From the NCBI GenBank assembly GCA_038373865.1, contig JAXGGA010002186.1, positions 62,001 to 126,000 of the forward strand: a stretch of DNA of 64,000 bases, written 5' to 3'. This document shows, one piece after another, positions 1 to 11,000 of this stretch; position 1 is the first letter of the stretch, and each line of letters begins with the position of its first letter. The translations under genes were made by a program, and so were the position numbers. The stretch is from Uloborus plumipes. Taxonomy: Eukaryota > Arthropoda > Arachnida > Araneae > Uloboridae. The notes beneath the pieces are model-generated. The model worked only from the letters and a program-made list of their open reading frames with translations, was not told the DNA's origin and made no database searches.

Positions 1-374
1 TGGAAGTTGCCATTCGGTACCTAATAAACTTTTTGTCTATACAAGTGAGATTTTTGCTCCGTGAATACTGCGAAAGGCAGATGAAGACTACTTAACCTAT
101 CATGTGACCAGGTACTTTTTTTTGTTCCTAAAAATTAAAAGTTTTTCTTTTCTCTTCATTATTTTTTAACATTTTTTTTCTACTGTCCGAAACTTTTTTC
201 TGTTTACTTTTTGCGAAGTGACGATTTTTCTCAACCACCATCACTGATGAAGTGACATATATATGTTTTTATTTTGGCAAAGCATTAACGGGGAGTGACC
301 TTGAACCTCCTATCTCTTTAAGGCAGGAATTTAAGTCACGGACGATCGCAACTCACCAATGCAATCGCAAATTC

Positions 375-520
375 CCAAATTTGGATTCAAGTGAAACGTT
401 ACAATCGCTACAAGATGTGATTATAATGTAATTCGACTTCCAGTAGCGATTACAATTTTGGTCTATTGCGATCGCCTCGAAGTGATTGCAATGGTGTTTC
501 ACTTGAATTCGGCCCTTGGA
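375..520. mobile_element. Small palindromic MITE-like element
   Basis: A stretch at 381-397 (TTGGATTCAAGTGAAAC) is matched in inverted orientation at 495-519 (GTTTCACTTGAATTC then GGCCCTTGG). Between them are further inverted pieces such as TACAATCGCTA / TAGCGATTACA. The block is about 145 bp and codes for nothing. The fold and size suit a miniature inverted-repeat element. I could not define a target duplication, so the exact ends and superfamily are open. Confidence 0.5.
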
Positions 521-2425
521 CTACAAAGTCAAAATTTTCCGAGGGAGAAATACCCTAACTCCCAATTTCTAATAAAGTGAATGAAAAAGCTACGATTAGA
601 TTCCATTATTACTGATATTTACATCTAGTAATGACTCTATTTTCGGCCAGAAAAACTCAACCTTTATTATTTATTATTACTTCATCTTAATTTATTATAT
701 ACATTTTTCTTTTCTTGCCTGTCCAAAAACATTTTTGGCCTACCCATGCCCTGGACATTTATGCTGGCTACGGGTCTGTTTCGGTTATATCGTGAAGTGT
801 CGTGACTCTTTTGGATCCGCGATTTTATTGCCGCCCCGTGCAAGGGATTTGCCTTCTGCTAAATATTCACCCATTCCACCTTACATCCGAATGTTATAAG
901 GTGCAGACCGACCAGTGAATGAACACTCCATACATTTTTTGAAAAAATAAGGTCTTGAAAAATTTTTCTTAGAAAAACCAGCAAAAGTAATTGTACATTT
1001 ACAGTTTATACAATTTCAGATCACAGACGCTAATAAAAACATCACTTTTCTTTACATTTAAAATTACTATGTTCTAGTATCACAATTTTATATATGTAGG
1101 AAAAGGTCTAAAATGTCATTCATTTCAGAAATGTTGCTTCTAACGCTAGAACATCTCAGTGCAAGGTTCCCGCTTTATTCAAAAGAAAAAAAATTCAAGG
1201 ACTTTTCAAGTTTTTTCAAGAACGTTTTCAGAAAATTCAAGGACCATAAACTTATCTATTTTATCCAGGAAACATTTAAGTAAAATGTTTCCCACTTAAT
1301 CTTCAAATACATATCATTTTTCTTTCTTTGCTTACTACTTCATTGCAGTGATTTTTTTTTTAATGCGGTGAAAAAAAAGTCAAATTATGGCTTTAAAAAA
1401 AGAGAAAAAAAATCTAACTCTATGGTTGAAGGGGAGGGGGGGAATCTAGAAGGTACTTCGTATGGTTTTGCCATTGAGCTTATAGTTGAGTTTTTTACAC
1501 AACTTCCGACAGAATCGGTCGAAATTACTTACTAGATAAGATATACATCATCTCCTCTCATTTTCTGATATAGCATAACTGTTAAGCCATAGTTTCCAGC
1601 TAAGAATTGCTTCAAATAGTTGATTTTACGATAAAGATTGAATGATTATTGTTAAAATATAATAATTTTTCTTCCTTTAGAAATCACTATAGAAAACATA
1701 TGTAAATTGTGCCATTAACAGATTTTCTATTTTTTTAATTCATGAATGCCAAGCAACTACTTTTCTATGATATGATTTTCAGATGATGATATTCAGTTTT
1801 CATGCTTTGAAACACTACCTTTTCAGCTAATTTTATGTTTGCTTTTGGCTATACTTGGCAAATAAAAGTTCATAGTTGTAGCACAATGTTATAAAAATGG
1901 AGTAAACAGACTTGTCAACTTTTGAAAATAGTTATCAATAAACTTTTCTGTGCATAACTACTATTTCATTTCTTTAAAAGTTAACTTGAGTTAAATTAAA
2001 GTTGCACAAAAGAAGAATGATGTCTAAATGCATGCAAACAGTTGATAGCAATAAAATATTTATTTATAAATTACAGATGTGACAGCCAAATTCTTAAGAA
2101 AGAAAAAAATATCGATCTGCAATTTGAGCAACTCCAACATTTTCTGACTTTTGCATAATATTGCTATCAAAACTTACATTTTGATGTTCTATCGCCCTCC
2201 AACTCACCCTAAAATTTTATGACCAATTTTACTTCCTTAAATCATAATTATTTTAAGTTAAACATTGGATTGAAATTTCCGAGTGGGAACAACAAAATAA
2301 CAAGCTTGCAAGTTCTCTACTGCAGAGTATGAGCTTTAAAAAGAATTAAGAGTAATGGTAAACCCAAATAGGTGATGTTCAAAGAGCAGAATCATATATA
2401 TATATACGAAAAAAGGGCAAGTTTT
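520..2425. other. AT-rich stretch without recognisable gene
   Basis: No convincing coding exon, RNA gene or terminal inverted repeat was seen here. It has AT-rich runs, poly(A)/poly(T) tracts and a phrase near 1185-1245 of the type 'ttcaaggactttt...'. Similar wording recurs near 7060-7155, so both may be scraps of one old repeat. The first 374 bases of the window are similar in character. Confidence 0.5.
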
Positions 2426-2473
2426 AGAGGCAGATGCAATATACAAATACAAATGCGACGACCAGCAGCAGGC

Positions 2474-3940
2474 CAGTGGCGGGTCCAGAGGAGGGGCTGT
2501 GGGGGCCATGGCCCCCTCCGAGAGCGGAGAGAAATTTTCAAAAATGAATACTAGGTCTTGCCATATTTAAAAATTCTAGTAACTGTACCACTATTTTTTA
2601 TAGCATAGAAGACAAATCTAGTTTTTTTTATATAATATTTTCAGCCTTTTCAGACAGTAACATCTCTAGCTGAAACAGGAAAAAAAAAACGATTTCTAAT
2701 TTGGTGGAATTTTTTTCTTTTTAAGCATTTGTTTTTTCCTTGTTTAAATTTTTTTTAATATAAGTAAATTTCATGCTTTGATGAAAGTTATATAATCTGG
2801 CTTTTCAAACTTAATTAAACACGATTTTTTCTTTATTTTATTTTTTGTTAAAGTATTTACCGTATTTTCGCGTAGATAAGCCGCGGCTTATACGTGTTTA
2901 AAAGCTGAATTTTAACTCCTGCGGCTTATACGCCATGGCGGCTTATACGATGTAAAAGTTTTTCTTTTTTGTCTTTTTTTGTTTTTGTTTTTTCATGTTA
3001 TGTTTAGTTATTGCTTAAAAACAAAACAAATTAGAGTCTGACATCGAAAAACCAGAACTGCAACGCCCTTGAAAAGATCTATTTTGAAAAGGGCGATAGC
3101 ATTTCTGCTTATTCAGATGTTATTTTATTCTCCTACATCCGATAAGGAAGTGGAATAAATTAAGAAAAAAAAAAAAACATCAACCATAACCAACGTGTCT
3201 AATAAACGAAAACGAATCCAAACGAAAAACAAATAATAAAAAAAAAAAAACGTCTGCCAGCCGTTGCCGTGAGGATGGGAAGTAGGGTTGCAGAAGAAAC
3301 CAACTGGAGCAGAACAGGGTTACTATAAGTTGCAGTTATCGCCAAGATGTTGCAACATTTTATTTATTTATAATATTGAAACACTATTTTCAAATCAATG
3401 TTACTACTTCTTTGTCATTGTTTTTGAACGACGTCAATACCAGTATATAGCGTAGGTGTCGGTTCTCTCGCAGATTAATAAATTTTTGACAAAGTTTTAT
3501 GCGGCTTATACGCCGATGCGGCGTATCTGATGAAACGCATTTTTTTTCTCCCGAATTTTGCGAAGTGCGGCTTATCTACCCGAAAATACGGTACCATAAC
3601 TTGTTTGGTATTTTTTCAGTCATACATCAACTGATACTTATAAACAATACTCACTAAATTTTAGACATGGATTAATGTTGGCTAATATTTACTGTGATTG
3701 TCTTGTAGTTTTATTTTGCTTCAAAATTGCAAATGAAAGTAAATTTACATGTTTGTATGTTAGGAAATCTAGATTTTAACCGCATTTTTTTGTTTATAAC
3801 TAATGTATGAAATTTCATAGTTAACTATTGAAGAAGTTTTTGCCAAAGCACTTTTTTTATAAACCAATCCCTCCCCTCCCTTCTTCCCCCTTTACACAGA
3901 GGATGGCCCCCTCCGAGAGCTTGTTCTGGACCTGCCCCTG
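2474..3940. mobile_element. Non-autonomous hAT-type element
   Basis: The 8-bp direct repeat CAGCAGGC lies exactly at 2466-2473 and 3941-3948. Inside it, the ends are imperfect inverted repeats: CAGTGGCGGGTCCAGA on the left and CAGGGGCAGGTCCAGA on the reverse strand of the right end. The phrase GGCCCCCTCCGAGAG also occurs near both ends. An 8-bp duplication and a CAG...CTG terminus fit hAT. No transposase frame was found, so it moved in trans. It sits inside the LINE 3' UTR and hosts a second element at 2860-3591. Confidence 0.85.
2860..3591. mobile_element. Tc1/mariner-superfamily MITE nested in the hAT element
   Basis: Inverted termini CCGTATTTTCGCGTAGATAA and its counterpart (one mismatch over about 25 bp, ending TTATCTACCCGAAAATACGG) lie next to TA dinucleotides at 2858-2859 and 3592-3593. 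GCGGCTTATACGCC-type subterminal repeats occur near both ends. Its length is 732 bp and it has no transposase ORF. The TA duplication and end wording suit a pogo/Tigger- or Tc1-mobilised MITE. Superfamily is well supported, the family is not. Confidence 0.85.
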
Positions 3941-3988
3941 CAGCAGGCTCTGAGCCCAACTGGGCTGGTCCTAGTCAAACTAAAGATC

Positions 3989-4548
3989 CTAATGAAGATC
4001 AATGGCCCTCTTAAAGCTATCTACTCCATTGCTCCTTACCACCTCTTCTGGTAAACTGTTCCAAGTTCCCACTACCCTGCTAAAATAGTAATTTTTTCGA
4101 ATTTCCAGATTAGCCTGAGATTTGAACAGCTTAAAACAATGACCCCTTGTCCTGCTTTCTGTGCAAAAATCTAACCCTGCAACATCATTCATTTTAATAA
4201 ATTTAAATAACTGAATCATATCCCCTCTGGTCCTCCTTTGCTCAAGACTATACATATTAAGCATACTAAGTCTGGAATCATAGTCTAAATTAGAAAATCC
4301 GTTTACTAACCTTGTAGCCCTTCTTTGTACCCTTTCCAATAAATTAATATCTTTCTTCAGATAAGGAGACCAAAACTGAACAGCATACTCCAAATGAGGT
4401 CTTACCAAACTTCTATATAGAGGCAGAAGAACCTTCTTAGACTTGTTTGAAATAGATCTATTTATAAACCCAAGCATCCTATTGGCTTTGTTACTAGCTA
4501 CGCTGCACTGTTGGCTAAATTTGAAGTCCTGATTTATTAAGACACATA
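3989..4548 (-). pseudogene. LINE reverse transcriptase C-terminal fragment
   Basis: The open frame encodes about 185 residues typical of the region after the RT palm in CR1/jockey-type LINEs. KANRMLGFINR is followed by LVRPHLEYAVQFWSPYLKKD and then LERVQRRATRLV, with a closing WNSLPEEVV motif. These motifs are familiar from many arthropod and vertebrate LINE ORF2 proteins. The YADD catalytic box and everything upstream are absent, so the fragment cannot act alone. The first six codons of the open frame (from 4564) come from the inserted element's terminus, not the LINE; true LINE codons begin near 4548. The downstream end at 3989 looks like the natural stop. Confidence 0.85.
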
Positions 4549-6832
4549 GGCCCCGTTTATGCACGCTCCGGCTTTAACCGGCGTGAAGCAGAAGGAGGAG
4601 AAATGCAGCATTGAAGCCGGGTTTGCAACAAGACCTGTTTTTGACAAAAGGCGATTTCTCTACCTTTTCCCCAGAATCCCTTGCGGAAAGGTTCTGGTTT
4701 CGTGGAAGTCGCGAAAGTTGTTTTCCGTTTTTATTCCTTTAAATTGTTGATTTGAAATTAGCGTGGACGTTATGCCTTTCTTTCATAATTCACAATATTA
4801 CACAAATTTGCTGATTTCAAGACATAGGCCCCGTTTACATACATACTTATGCACTTTCCAGAAACTTATTTTAAGTTGGCAAAAATCATTATTCTCGGGA
4901 ATACTTTCCGATTCTTGGGAAAAAAAAAACTCATTAATCTCAAACTTTTAAAATGAAATGTGTAGTAACAAAAGCCTTTCTTGACACTACTGCGAAAAAC
5001 AATTTCTATTCGTAAAAAATATGTTGGACAGTCTGTAATAAACAGGGGTATAGGGGAAGAGATGGTATTTAAAAAAACAGGGTTTTTGTTCTAATAGGCA
5101 AATTTTGCCAAGCATTTTTTTTTTTTTTTTAAATGCAATAGAATGCATCCGTATTTATTTCCTTAGTTTTCAGTTGGAATGAAATTTGAAAAAAGTTTAT
5201 GAATGCACTTGACATGTTTTCGTTCGGGAAATGTTTTGGTAGTTTTGGCCCGTTGACCCTTTAATTTTACAAGATGACCTTTGCTGCAAGATTGTTGCAA
5301 GTTGACCCTTTTATTTTATTTCTTATTTCTATGCTAAATTTTTTGAATCCTGCGCAATATGGCTTTTATAAAAAAAAAGCGTTTATATTAGAAAAAGAAA
5401 TCTCCCTTTCAGAAATTGGTTTTATAAAATGGCGCTAAAATTGTGGAAAAAAAAGCCTGTTTTTTGGTTTCCGGATAAAATTTTCTGTAATGTAGTAACT
5501 AAAATTCTAATTTTCTGGTCTGCCATTCTCCATTTTGTTTGCTAAGATTGTGTTGACAAATCCATTAGATTGACATCATACCGACATGCTCAGACTTCAT
5601 AATTGTCCCGATATCCCTGATAAAAATATTTTGTCCTGATTTGTCCTAATTTTTTAGTTTTCTGATAGCTCTCTTTTAAGTTGTGAGCTTCCTGATTTTT
5701 TGCAGACTTATAAATTTTAGGGCTTCCAAACATGTTTTCAGTTTGTCCTTAGGAATAAATAAGATAGCCTTTTTTCCTAACTCTTTCTCTAAACTCATAA
5801 TTTTTAAAAGTTGAAATTAAAAATGCACTCATTAATCGGTAAATGGACACTAAGACGATTAACTTGGGGACCAATTAGGAAGCTGGGATTTTATTTTTGT
5901 ACTAAAATTGCTTTTGCTTAGAAGAAATAACTATGCTGAATGCATTTCAGCGCATTAATCGCCTGAGTGTTAATATTTTATTTAGTTTTTTTATTAAAAT
6001 GCATTTTTTATTCAGAAAAAGAAGCAATGCTTAACGAATATATTACACCTAATGAATAGTTTTAAGCTCTAGCTGTCGAGGGAGAAAAATACATCACCCA
6101 TAAACTAGGATTACAACAAGTGATAACGTGACATTGGCAAAAAGAAAATAAGATGCAGTTCAATATTATACTTGTATATAGGTACACATGTGCATTACTA
6201 AATTTTTGCTCAATATCAAAAGTGACCTGGATTTTTTGTAATATTGTCTTAATTTTTTTTTCAAAGCCATTACGAAGTCTGCGTACTACTCGCAATTCTT
6301 GAGTAAAAAGTGATTTTTACCACATACAATTTTGAAGCCATTTAAATAGAAAATATAAGATATAGTGATTAAGATTTAGTAGAACAAAGTTTAATTTATC
6401 GAATAGTAACTTCCTTATTTTCAGCAAAAATCTGTCGAAAAATTATGTAAACTTAAGGATATTTAGGAAAAAAGCTCTAAATTTAGGAATTTGAGGACAA
6501 TATAATTTATTTTTCAGTATTGCTAATCTTTCTATTTGAACAAAAGTATCAGTTGATCGAATATTATTTCCGTATTTGTTAAAAATGATTTCAGAGATCT
6601 TCAGTTTTCTTCTTTTTGTTAGTTTTTCCTTGCGCATTAACGATACTTTGGCTAAGTAAAATAAACAACCGTACAGTCAATGCAGGAGAATCCACCTTCA
6701 ATACCTCATTGATGAAGGAGAGAAATTTCTACCCCATTTGAAACCGGTTTCACCCCGGGTCGGTGCATAAACACGGCCTCGTGGGGAAAGCCGGGTTGAC
6801 GCCGGGTTGAATCCTGCTGCATAAACGGGGCC
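4549..6832. mobile_element. Harbinger-like non-autonomous element in the LINE
   Basis: The ends GGCCCCGTTTATGCA (4549) and TGCATAAACGGGGCC (ending 6832) are perfect inverted repeats. Flanking trinucleotides are ATA (left) and CTA (right). The LINE reading frame requires CTA there, so this is a 3-bp duplication with one later change. Three-base duplications and GC-rich ends point to PIF/Harbinger, but no transposase is left. ACCGGC / GCCGGG subterminal motifs occur at both ends. A second copy of the left end (AGGCCCCGTTTACATAC) sits inside at about 4826, and a truncated Tigger-like repeat lies at about 5140-5510. Confidence 0.65.
5140..5510. repeat. Truncated Tigger-like repeat, second copy
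   Basis: The order of phrases TATTTATTTCCTTAGTTTTC, then AATATGGCTTTTATAAA, then TTTTTTGGTTTCCGGATAAA repeats the right half of the element at 30649-31768. Its own outer ends are not clear. It is probably a decayed copy caught inside, or part of, the surrounding Harbinger-like element. Confidence 0.5.
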
Positions 6833-6935
6833 CTAGATCCATAACATTATCTGCCTTACTAATGACTGAACCCTGTAAATAATAGTTTGTATGCTTGAAA
6901 ATGATATGATTTCGAAATGCGAAAAAATTCGGAAC

Positions 6936-7917
6936 AGAAATACAAATGAAGGTTAATATGCGTAAATTTTATGTGTAACCCATAAAAATTGGCAGATATG
7001 AAAAAAAGTAGTTTTTTACTTATTTGTAGGGACCCATTAGAAAAATCAAGAAGTTTCAAAATTTTTCAAAGATCTTTGAGAAAATCAAGTACTTTTCCGG
7101 GCCCTATTTTGCAAAGTAAAATTTAAGGACTTTTCAATGATTTTCAAGGACTGTGGGAACTCTGAGTACACCCAACCATTGCTTTTAGCAATTAAAATCC
7201 ATTGATTATTTAATAGATGTAAAAGGAAGTAGTGTGGGGTCCCCACCAGATTTTTCCTCAAAGCAATTGAGGCGTCATTTCATTTTTATTGTTTTTAGGT
7301 TTTCGTACGCCAAACACTATGGAACGCTGCTTTAGCATGATTTTAGAATTAAATTGACTTCTTGAGTAATTAAAAATCATCCGATTATGCTCAGAAGAAA
7401 TTACATAAGATTATGCTCATCTGAATCCAAAAATCAGAAGGATTATTAAGTTCTAGGATGTGATCACTATCTCTTATTTTTTACGAAATAGAAAGTCTAT
7501 GCCACAAGTTCCAATATCATTTGTTTCTCCACATCATAACTCTTTTTAGTTCAATGTTTCATTTTATTGTCCAGAAAGTTAGGTTAATATTTTCCAGCTC
7601 ATCCTTTAGTTTTACCAGCACTTTCTGACAGAAAGGTTCATGGTTAATCCATTATGAATAGCATCAGCCAAAAATGAATAAAGCAGAAGTTGAAACACAA
7701 GATCTTTTTCTCAAAAATACTTATGCTCTCATTAAATGTCCAAAGTAACACCTTTACTTGCAAATAATGTCAAAGTATGTAATAATAATACAAAACTTAA
7801 GTATGCTACAAGTCTTCATGCAAAGATTAATAAAACTAACGAAAGTAATAGTAAATATATTTTATTTTAATAAACTTGTATAAAAAAAGCTATTTTTAAA
7901 TTAGAGTACAGTAATTG
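6936..7917. other. Non-coding stretch 3' of ZFAND4
   Basis: This AT-rich sequence lies downstream of the ZFAND4 stop. It includes a 'ttcaaggactttt' type repeat scrap at 7060-7155 and a phrase at 7218-7256 (AAAAGGAAGTAGTGT...) that recurs near 51190. The 3' UTR of ZFAND4 should lie in the right part of this stretch. Confidence 0.5.
7861..7866 (-). terminator. Candidate polyadenylation signal of ZFAND4
   Basis: TTTATT on the plus strand reads AATAAA on the gene strand, about 52 bases after the TGA stop at 7918. Other AATAAA-like words exist nearby in this AT-rich sequence, so the choice is tentative. Confidence 0.4.
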
Positions 7918-8053
7918 TCAAATCTTAGGCAACTTTGATGCAGTTACAACTGGGTTATTAAGTTGAAGGATGCGCCGCCCTTCGGTTTTGTAATCATAAG
8001 TACAGTGGTGAACTTCAGCATACCTATGAGTAGCACAAAAATTCTTTCCACAC
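7918..8053 (-). CDS. ZFAND4: ZFAND4 terminal exon: second half of AN1 finger
   Basis: From the acceptor ATATTTTTAG|GTGTGG to TGA at 7918. It encodes CGKNFCATHRYAEVHHCTYD, then YKTEGRRILQLNNPVV and a C-terminal KLPKI. With the previous exon, all AN1 zinc ligands (CX2C, CXC, CX4C, HX5H, HXC) are present. The conserved C-terminal LPKI makes the orthology call secure. Confidence 0.95.
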
Positions 8054-11000
8054 CTAAAAATATTAAGAGTAAATTCTTTAAAAAAAATTATTTGAAAACA
8101 TTTAAAAACAATTTTTGAGTTTTCAAGTTAAGACACACGAGGATAAAAGAATAAAAGCTCCACTTGATCATGATCATGTATGAAACAATTAGAAATTCTG
8201 CAGCATGAAAAGAAAATAATGTATCAAAACAATTTGATAATTTAATGGTTAACCCATTAAACGCCGCTATATGAAATACATAAAAAATCAAAAAAGAATT
8301 TACTTTTTTCATGAAAGGCATATATCTCCAGTACAGCGCAGTTGAAATTTTCAAAAAATCTTTAACTGATTAGAAATTATAGGCTGTTCCCATAATGGGA
8401 GCTTTGGCACTTTTGAGGGGGAAAACCATCCGCTGTCTTAGCAGCGTTTCTACCGCGTTCGGTTCCGTTTCTACTCCTTTTTCCTACCACGTTTTAAAAG
8501 AACCGCGTCTTAAATATTATACATTCTTATACTTTTATGTCCATAACAAAAATCCATGCATATATATGTGTATAATCTTTTCCAAAATAGGAGATATATT
8601 TCATTTACATTGTGCATGAAAAGATAAATACTAAAAGTAAATGAACTATGGATGAAAGCAAAAAAGAAAAACTATAACATAGAAAAAAAGCTAAGCCAAT
8701 CCTTAAATCAATCTTTAGATTTTTTAATGAAAATGTGAAGTAGAATTTTGATGCAGCATTCGACGCATTTTTTACATTTAGTTCGAGTGTTCTTTTTACA
8801 AAATTTACACCGAGATTGTTTTTCAGCGCTTATAATGAAATAGTTTACTCCATCAAAATGTATAGTTGCGTTTACCGGTCCGTAAGGTCCTAATTATGGA
8901 ATTGATATTACCTTATTTTGAACTTTTCATTAGAACTTTAGCAATTATTTTAAAAATATTAGTTGCTTCATTTTGCAATTGAGCTCTTTATGAATTCTAA
9001 AGGCTGTGTTACATCAACCATATTTAGTGTATTAGTAAAAAAAAGGCCACCACCAATTTCTTTCCTTTGAAACAAGACCTGTATGTACTAAGAAATTGAT
9101 CTAAGAGATCAACACCTCCCACATATTTATTGTATGATGCAATTAGATGGGGTTGAGGCAAATCAATTTTTTTTTTTTCTTTTGAACCCCATCTTTTGAC
9201 TAGTCCCAACGGAGCTTCCGTTTCAAAATTCGATGCTAAGCACACTATTTTATTATCCTTCCATTTTACGACACTTAAGTTTTCAGTTTGAAAGGCTTTT
9301 TTTTCTTGTAAATGAAGATATCGAAATATGAAAGCTGAATCCGCCAAAAAGAGTAATTCGTATAGAAATCAAAAATATGATACTGTTCTCAGTCTAACTA
9401 TCTTGAGAATAGTGCTAATATTTACAAAACATAGTTCAACAAATATTTTTTCGAAAAACCCAGAAAGGAGTACACGTGTCTCGTGACGTAGATTACCCCT
9501 TTGTGCCTAGCAGCATTCCTTTCTTCATTGTAAGCGCGCGTACACAAAAGGCTAGTCCCTACCCGCCAAAGCTCCCTTTCTGGGAACAAAAAGTTTGAGG
9601 GATTCTGGCATGCCTTTAAATGAATCGTTTCATTCCGGTTTTTTCATATGTTGTTTGTTGGAATATCTGCTTTAGATATGCAGAGCACTTGAAAAAATTT
9701 AAAAATCCATTGATTTAGTTTTTTTTAGTTTTTATATTTTCGTAAAAAACGCAAAGTTCCATTTTTTGGAAAAATGCGAAAAATTATATAAAATTCAAAG
9801 ATTTCACTGAATTTTTTTTATGATGTACTTCAATTTGTTGAATTTCCCATGGGATGTGTTTTTTATGAATTACTCCAATTTCTTCAGAGAAAATAAAAAT
9901 AAAAGTAGATGTTCCCGCAATGGGAGCTTTGGCGCTTAATAGGTTAAAGAAATCAAGCAGCAAGAACATTAGTTTTCAAGTGTACCATTTACAATACTAT
10001 GTAATCATACAAATGAAGATAAGGAGCACTTATTATATATATAAAAAAAAAGGATGAGCATTGGTAAACTTCAGAAATAATTGTGATTTAAAAGAGTAAT
10101 AAATAGAGGTTATACCTTAAGTAAAGAAGAACTAAAATGCATTGCAAAAAGCTTTTAAAACTTATACGAACATTTAACAGTAAAAGTTATTTTGAAACAA
10201 TGTTTTACATCTTAGAGTGCTTTAAATGAGACAGAAATAAAATAAATAAATAAGTAAAGAAATAAATAATCGGATTATACATATTGATTATTGAAATAAA
10301 TGACACGAAAGCATTTTTAACTGCTATTGAGCAAAACTTGCCATCATACACTTAATGGATTGAAAGGTATGAAAAGCAATGGAGCAATAGAAAGTAAACA
10401 TTTTTATACATAAAATGAACCAAAATATGAATACTAAAAAATATAACTAATGTGGTTTAACCCAACATGTAATGAAGTTTCGAAAGAGTTATAGGCTTGA
10501 AAAATAACAGCCAGTCCTAGTGTAGTAATGAAAAAAAAAAAAGGTAGGGCAATGCTTATAGATATGAGCATATGTTATGGAAGTGGAGGATGTTTGGGTA
10601 AAAATACAAAGAAGGGAGAGGCTTTTGAAAAAAATTAAAAACTAGGAAAATGCCATTTCCCTGCATCTGCACTACAAAACTGTAAATAATGTGATAAAAA
10701 ATAATCTAAACCAAGATATAACTACAAAGTTAGAAAATGAACTGCTTTTTCTATACTCTTGGGATATTATTTCCATTTTAAAGCATAAAAAAGGCTTTAA
10801 GAATGTCTGTTCCACACAACAGCTCAGGTCTTTTCAAGTTAAACTGAAACTAGACATTCAGTAACATAAAATATTGAGATAAGGCATTATGAATAATATC
10901 TATTACTGATAATCATAAATACAAATACTTTTTAAAAATGCATTAAATCTAAATAATATTGGCTTTCAATGTAATGTTATATACAAAATTTGTACTAGGA

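Larger units (their letters stand above)
2430..6935 (-). mobile_element. CR1/jockey-type LINE 3' portion, broken by three insertions
   Basis: Read on the minus strand, this is the 3' part of a non-LTR retrotransposon. The C-terminal part of its reverse transcriptase ORF is at 3989-4548. The frame resumes beyond a 2.3-kb insertion at 6833-6930, where the codons give the expected upstream residues (SVISKADNVMDL). The 3' UTR, with a sequence related to CTGAGCCCAACTGGGCTGGTCC, runs through 3941-3990 and resumes at 2430-2473 beyond another insertion. Target duplications at both inserts (CAGCAGGC; CTA/ATA) show the LINE was there first. The 3' end near 2430 is approximate, and no upstream RT or endonuclease domain remains. 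Confidence 0.7.

Noticed and set aside
2372..2554. 60-codon plus-strand open frame
   Set aside because: It crosses from LINE 3' UTR into the hAT-type terminus, so it is a junction artefact.
4559..4951. Two short frames inside the Harbinger-like element
   Set aside because: They begin in the element's terminus or subterminal DNA and have no domain.
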